From assembly GCA_964567845.1 (NCBI GenBank), contig CAZMOG010000002.1, forward strand, positions 1 through 64,000: DNA of 64,000 bases, in the 5' to 3' direction. Origin of the DNA: RGIG9079 sp964567845 (GTDB lineage: Bacteria; Bacteroidota; Bacteroidia; Bacteroidales; Marinifilaceae). A program made the position numbers and the translations under genes. The notes under the pieces are model-generated. The model was not told where the DNA came from, made no database searches, and saw only the letters and a program-made list of their open reading frames with translations. Shown here one piece after another: positions 62,081 through 64,000 of this stretch; position 1 is the first letter of the stretch; each line of letters begins with the position of its first letter.

Positions 62081-63946
62081 CTATTTTTTACTCTTAAAGC
62101 AATTCAAAAATCTATTCAAGTAGTTCTTGGATATATTCTTTAAATGTTGTCGGTAGCGGACAAAAACAACTGCCAATCCGAAAATCAATCCGCAAACACA
62201 CACCCAAACAATCATGTTTCCCAAAAGTTCCGAAATCCATACAGCCTCGTCGTTAAAGAGGCTCTTTGTCATGTACTGAACAAATGGCAATCTAACCTCC
62301 TGGAAGAATATCTCAAACAACGAGAAAATGGAGATAAGCAGCAAAATGAAGCCCATATTGAAGCCTTGTTTAACCCCTTTTGTTTCGGTAATATTATGCA
62401 GATAATCATTAACTGCACCTATACTGCTGTTCAAATCATCGAACATTTCATCTATATGCAAACGCTTCTCTGTTCTTTCAAACATCACTTTGTGTGAAAC
62501 AAATTTTGCATATTGTGAAACATTCAAAAGCAACATTAAGCGTGTCAAGCGCCTTTGCAAGTCTGCATTACGACTCAAAACCTCGTTCAACTTATACTCA
62601 TCATTCTCGCGATCAAGCACAAGACTATTCACAATAATCTGCTCATTGGCGTATGCAATTGTATGTTTCTTTGCCAGAATCATCTCCAGAATCAGCATAT
62701 ATTCCGGCCACGATACATGGTAGCGTGAACGCATCTTCAAATGCGCCTTCCAATCTACACCCTGAGCATCATCGCCTCGCAAACCGTATGTACCGAAAAC
62801 TACCGCCATATCGGAATTTACAAGCACTAAGTCGTCGGTATCAATTGCAATATTATCGCCACAAACCTCTTCAAACGCAAGCGGATCACGGAATGGCCAC
62901 TCACCGGGATATAACGACATCAAACCTATCAACTCAGGCTTATGGTGTTCCTTAATGTGTTGGATTGTCTGTACCTCATCGTAACCTAAAGCCTCAAAAG
63001 CTCCATTGTGATCGGCAATACTCTCCCAAATATCTACAAGGGTAAACTTTGTATCGCGCATAACCACGGCACTCCTGTCGTAGTGATCCACCCTGCCCTG
63101 AGAGTGTTTTATGATTTCGTTTATAAGACACTCTTTGTATCGACGACATATTTCTGGGAATGGATTACTTGATTTGGTGCTCTCTGCAACAGAATAATCC
63201 AAAGATAACTTTTGAGAATAGTTTCCTTGCACGTCAATCTTCAAATCACTGAAAATAGCATCTTTCAGATTCGCATTGATATCGGTCTCTACAAGGTTGT
63301 TATTTTTATCAATTGTTGCGGTCCAATTCTCAGCTCCATGATTTAATGCTGCCAATAAAATCAGGTGATCATTGTATAGGGCTACATCTTCGGAATCTTT
63401 TTTAACAGAAAGAGTTACCCTCTCATCTGATTCAATAGGCTCAACCTCATGGCAACATAGAGAATCATCGCCACGAACCAAACGATAAGAGATTATTACC
63501 GTTCTATTGAAGAAGAGCGACATCTCAACATATACCTCTCCCTCAACCTTAATGATAGGCAAAGGTTTATAACTTCCCCTCTTATTGGGATTAATAACCA
63601 TCTCTATATGGAAACCCGGAAGAATATATCGCTTTATGGCTCTTCTTGAATCCTCGTTTGTCGATACAACCCCTTCAAAGTTATCAATAAGAACCTTGGG
63701 ACGCTCAAATATAAAGCTTTCAATAGTTCCTTTTGAATTTTTCTTTACCAGGAAGTTTTTGCCTCCATCGCGAGCATCTCCCACATTACTCTCGATTCGA
63801 GAAAATTCAACGGTGGCTATATCCTTCGGCTCAGAGAATTGCAAATCATGCGGCAAGGTAAACACCTGCATAAAGACCATAGAGAATCCATTGTATCTCA
63901 ACCCGGTTTCGGGCGAATCACAACAAACCTCTTTAATATTGTCCAT
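62081..63946 (-). CDS. Large unrecognised protein with two C-terminal TM helices
   Basis: A 621-residue protein I do not recognise. Residues 1-500 look soluble and mixed alpha/beta, with an acidic, aromatic-rich part near 330-420 (LMSLYPGEWPFRDPLAFEE, DMAVVFGTYGLRGDD). A helical segment (about 470-545, DLQRRLTRLMLLLN then EKRLHIDEMFDDLNSS) may form a coiled coil. Two TM helices follow, FILLLISIFSLFEIFF (about 551-566) and MIVWVCVCGLIFGLAVVFV (about 590-608), with a basic tail KNYLNRFLNCFKSKK. The topology recalls CorA-type channels, but no GMN motif is seen, so I make no call. The next gene follows after 2 bases. Confidence 0.7.
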   Translation of the reverse strand: MDNIKEVCCDSPETGLRYNGFSMVFMQVFTLPHDLQFSEPKDIATVEFSRIESNVGDARDGGKNFLVKKNSKGTIESFIFERPKVLIDNFEGVVSTNEDSRRAIKRYILPGFHIEMVINPNKRGSYKPLPIIKVEGEVYVEMSLFFNRTVIISYRLVRGDDSLCCHEVEPIESDERVTLSVKKDSEDVALYNDHLILLAALNHGAENWTATIDKNNNLVETDINANLKDAIFSDLKIDVQGNYSQKLSLDYSVAESTKSSNPFPEICRRYKECLINEIIKHSQGRVDHYDRSAVVMRDTKFTLVDIWESIADHNGAFEALGYDEVQTIQHIKEHHKPELIGLMSLYPGEWPFRDPLAFEEVCGDNIAIDTDDLVLVNSDMAVVFGTYGLRGDDAQGVDWKAHLKMRSRYHVSWPEYMLILEMILAKKHTIAYANEQIIVNSLVLDRENDEYKLNEVLSRNADLQRRLTRLMLLLNVSQYAKFVSHKVMFERTEKRLHIDEMFDDLNSSIGAVNDYLHNITETKGVKQGFNMGFILLLISIFSLFEIFFQEVRLPFVQYMTKSLFNDEAVWISELLGNMIVWVCVCGLIFGLAVVFVRYRQHLKNISKNYLNRFLNCFKSKK

Positions 63947-63947
63947 A

Positions 63948-64000
63948 TTAGTAATTTGATAAGATTAATTCTGCCTGCTCTTTATCTTTGCGAAGCTGAG
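63948..64000 (-). CDS. 3' end of an upstream gene, cut by the window edge
   Basis: The minus strand is open from the window end to a TAA at 63948-63950, giving 16 codons ending KDKEQAELILSNY. The stop is 1 base from the ATG at 63946, the tight spacing typical of this operon. The product cannot be named. Confidence 0.4.
   Translation of the reverse strand, partial: QLRKDKEQAELILSNY

Overview
The window is a gene-dense piece of a Bacteroidales chromosome (phylum Bacteroidota); the genus cannot be fixed from the sequence. Evidence: housekeeping genes typical of the phylum, many lipoproteins of Bacteroidales-specific families (fimbrillin-like, DUF4493/PCMD, NVEALA-like, 6-bladed propeller), promoters of the Bacteroidota type (-33 TTTG, -7 TAnnTTTG), few Shine-Dalgarno sequences and AT-rich DNA. 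No phage, insertion sequence, CRISPR array or rRNA was seen. No stretch longer than 300 bases lacks a gene.

Layout. 1-3.7 kb: remains of a thioredoxin-like lipoprotein / NVEALA-like peptide / beta-propeller cassette, one member frameshifted, interrupted by minus-strand gph and rubrerythrin. 3.7-9.4 kb (minus): dus-lysA-lysC, then prmA and an RsmF-like methyltransferase. 9.5-15 kb: murB, a surface 5'-nucleotidase, then a glycosyltransferase, DUF4199 and glucosaminidase/LysM group with a mosaic repeat in two adjacent gaps. 15-22.9 kb (plus): folE, fabD, then an operon of an HDIG membrane phosphodiesterase, a LacI-type regulator and a GldA/GldFG-like ABC system. 22.9-24.6 kb: dapA, an uncharacterised gene, and tRNA-Arg(ACG) and tRNA-Thr(CGT). 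24.6-32.5 kb (minus): a six-gene surface operon (two DUF4493 lipoproteins, one DUF4493-PCMD fusion, two related outer-membrane barrels, one PCMD lipoprotein). 32.6-41 kb (minus): ftsY, purA, a Fur-like regulator with no histidine, murI, ompH/skp, bamA, uppS, nadK. 41.1-48.2 kb (plus): a small acidic protein, DUF4301, DUF368, aroE, then etfB-etfA-acyl-CoA dehydrogenase. 48.3-58.1 kb: the most unusual region, see below. 58.2-64 kb (minus): glyS, a Na/Pi-type transporter, a GNAT acetyltransferase, and a large unrecognised two-TM protein.

Best candidate for an undescribed system: 48.3-58.1 kb. On the plus strand a 50-codon peptide gene lies between a lipoprotein with a zinc-protease-like HELGH motif and a fimbrillin-like lipoprotein. 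Convergent to it is a five-gene minus-strand operon: PqqD-like protein, NTP_transf_5-type nucleotidyltransferase, ABC exporter, HprK-like kinase and a soluble S24/S26-type peptidase. PqqD-like, HprK-like and nucleotidyltransferase proteins are known accessories of ribosomally made peptides, but no cyclase or radical-SAM gene is present. The peptide operon promoter also carries a LacI-family-type operator identical over 15 bases to one before etfB, and a LacI-family gene is in the window.
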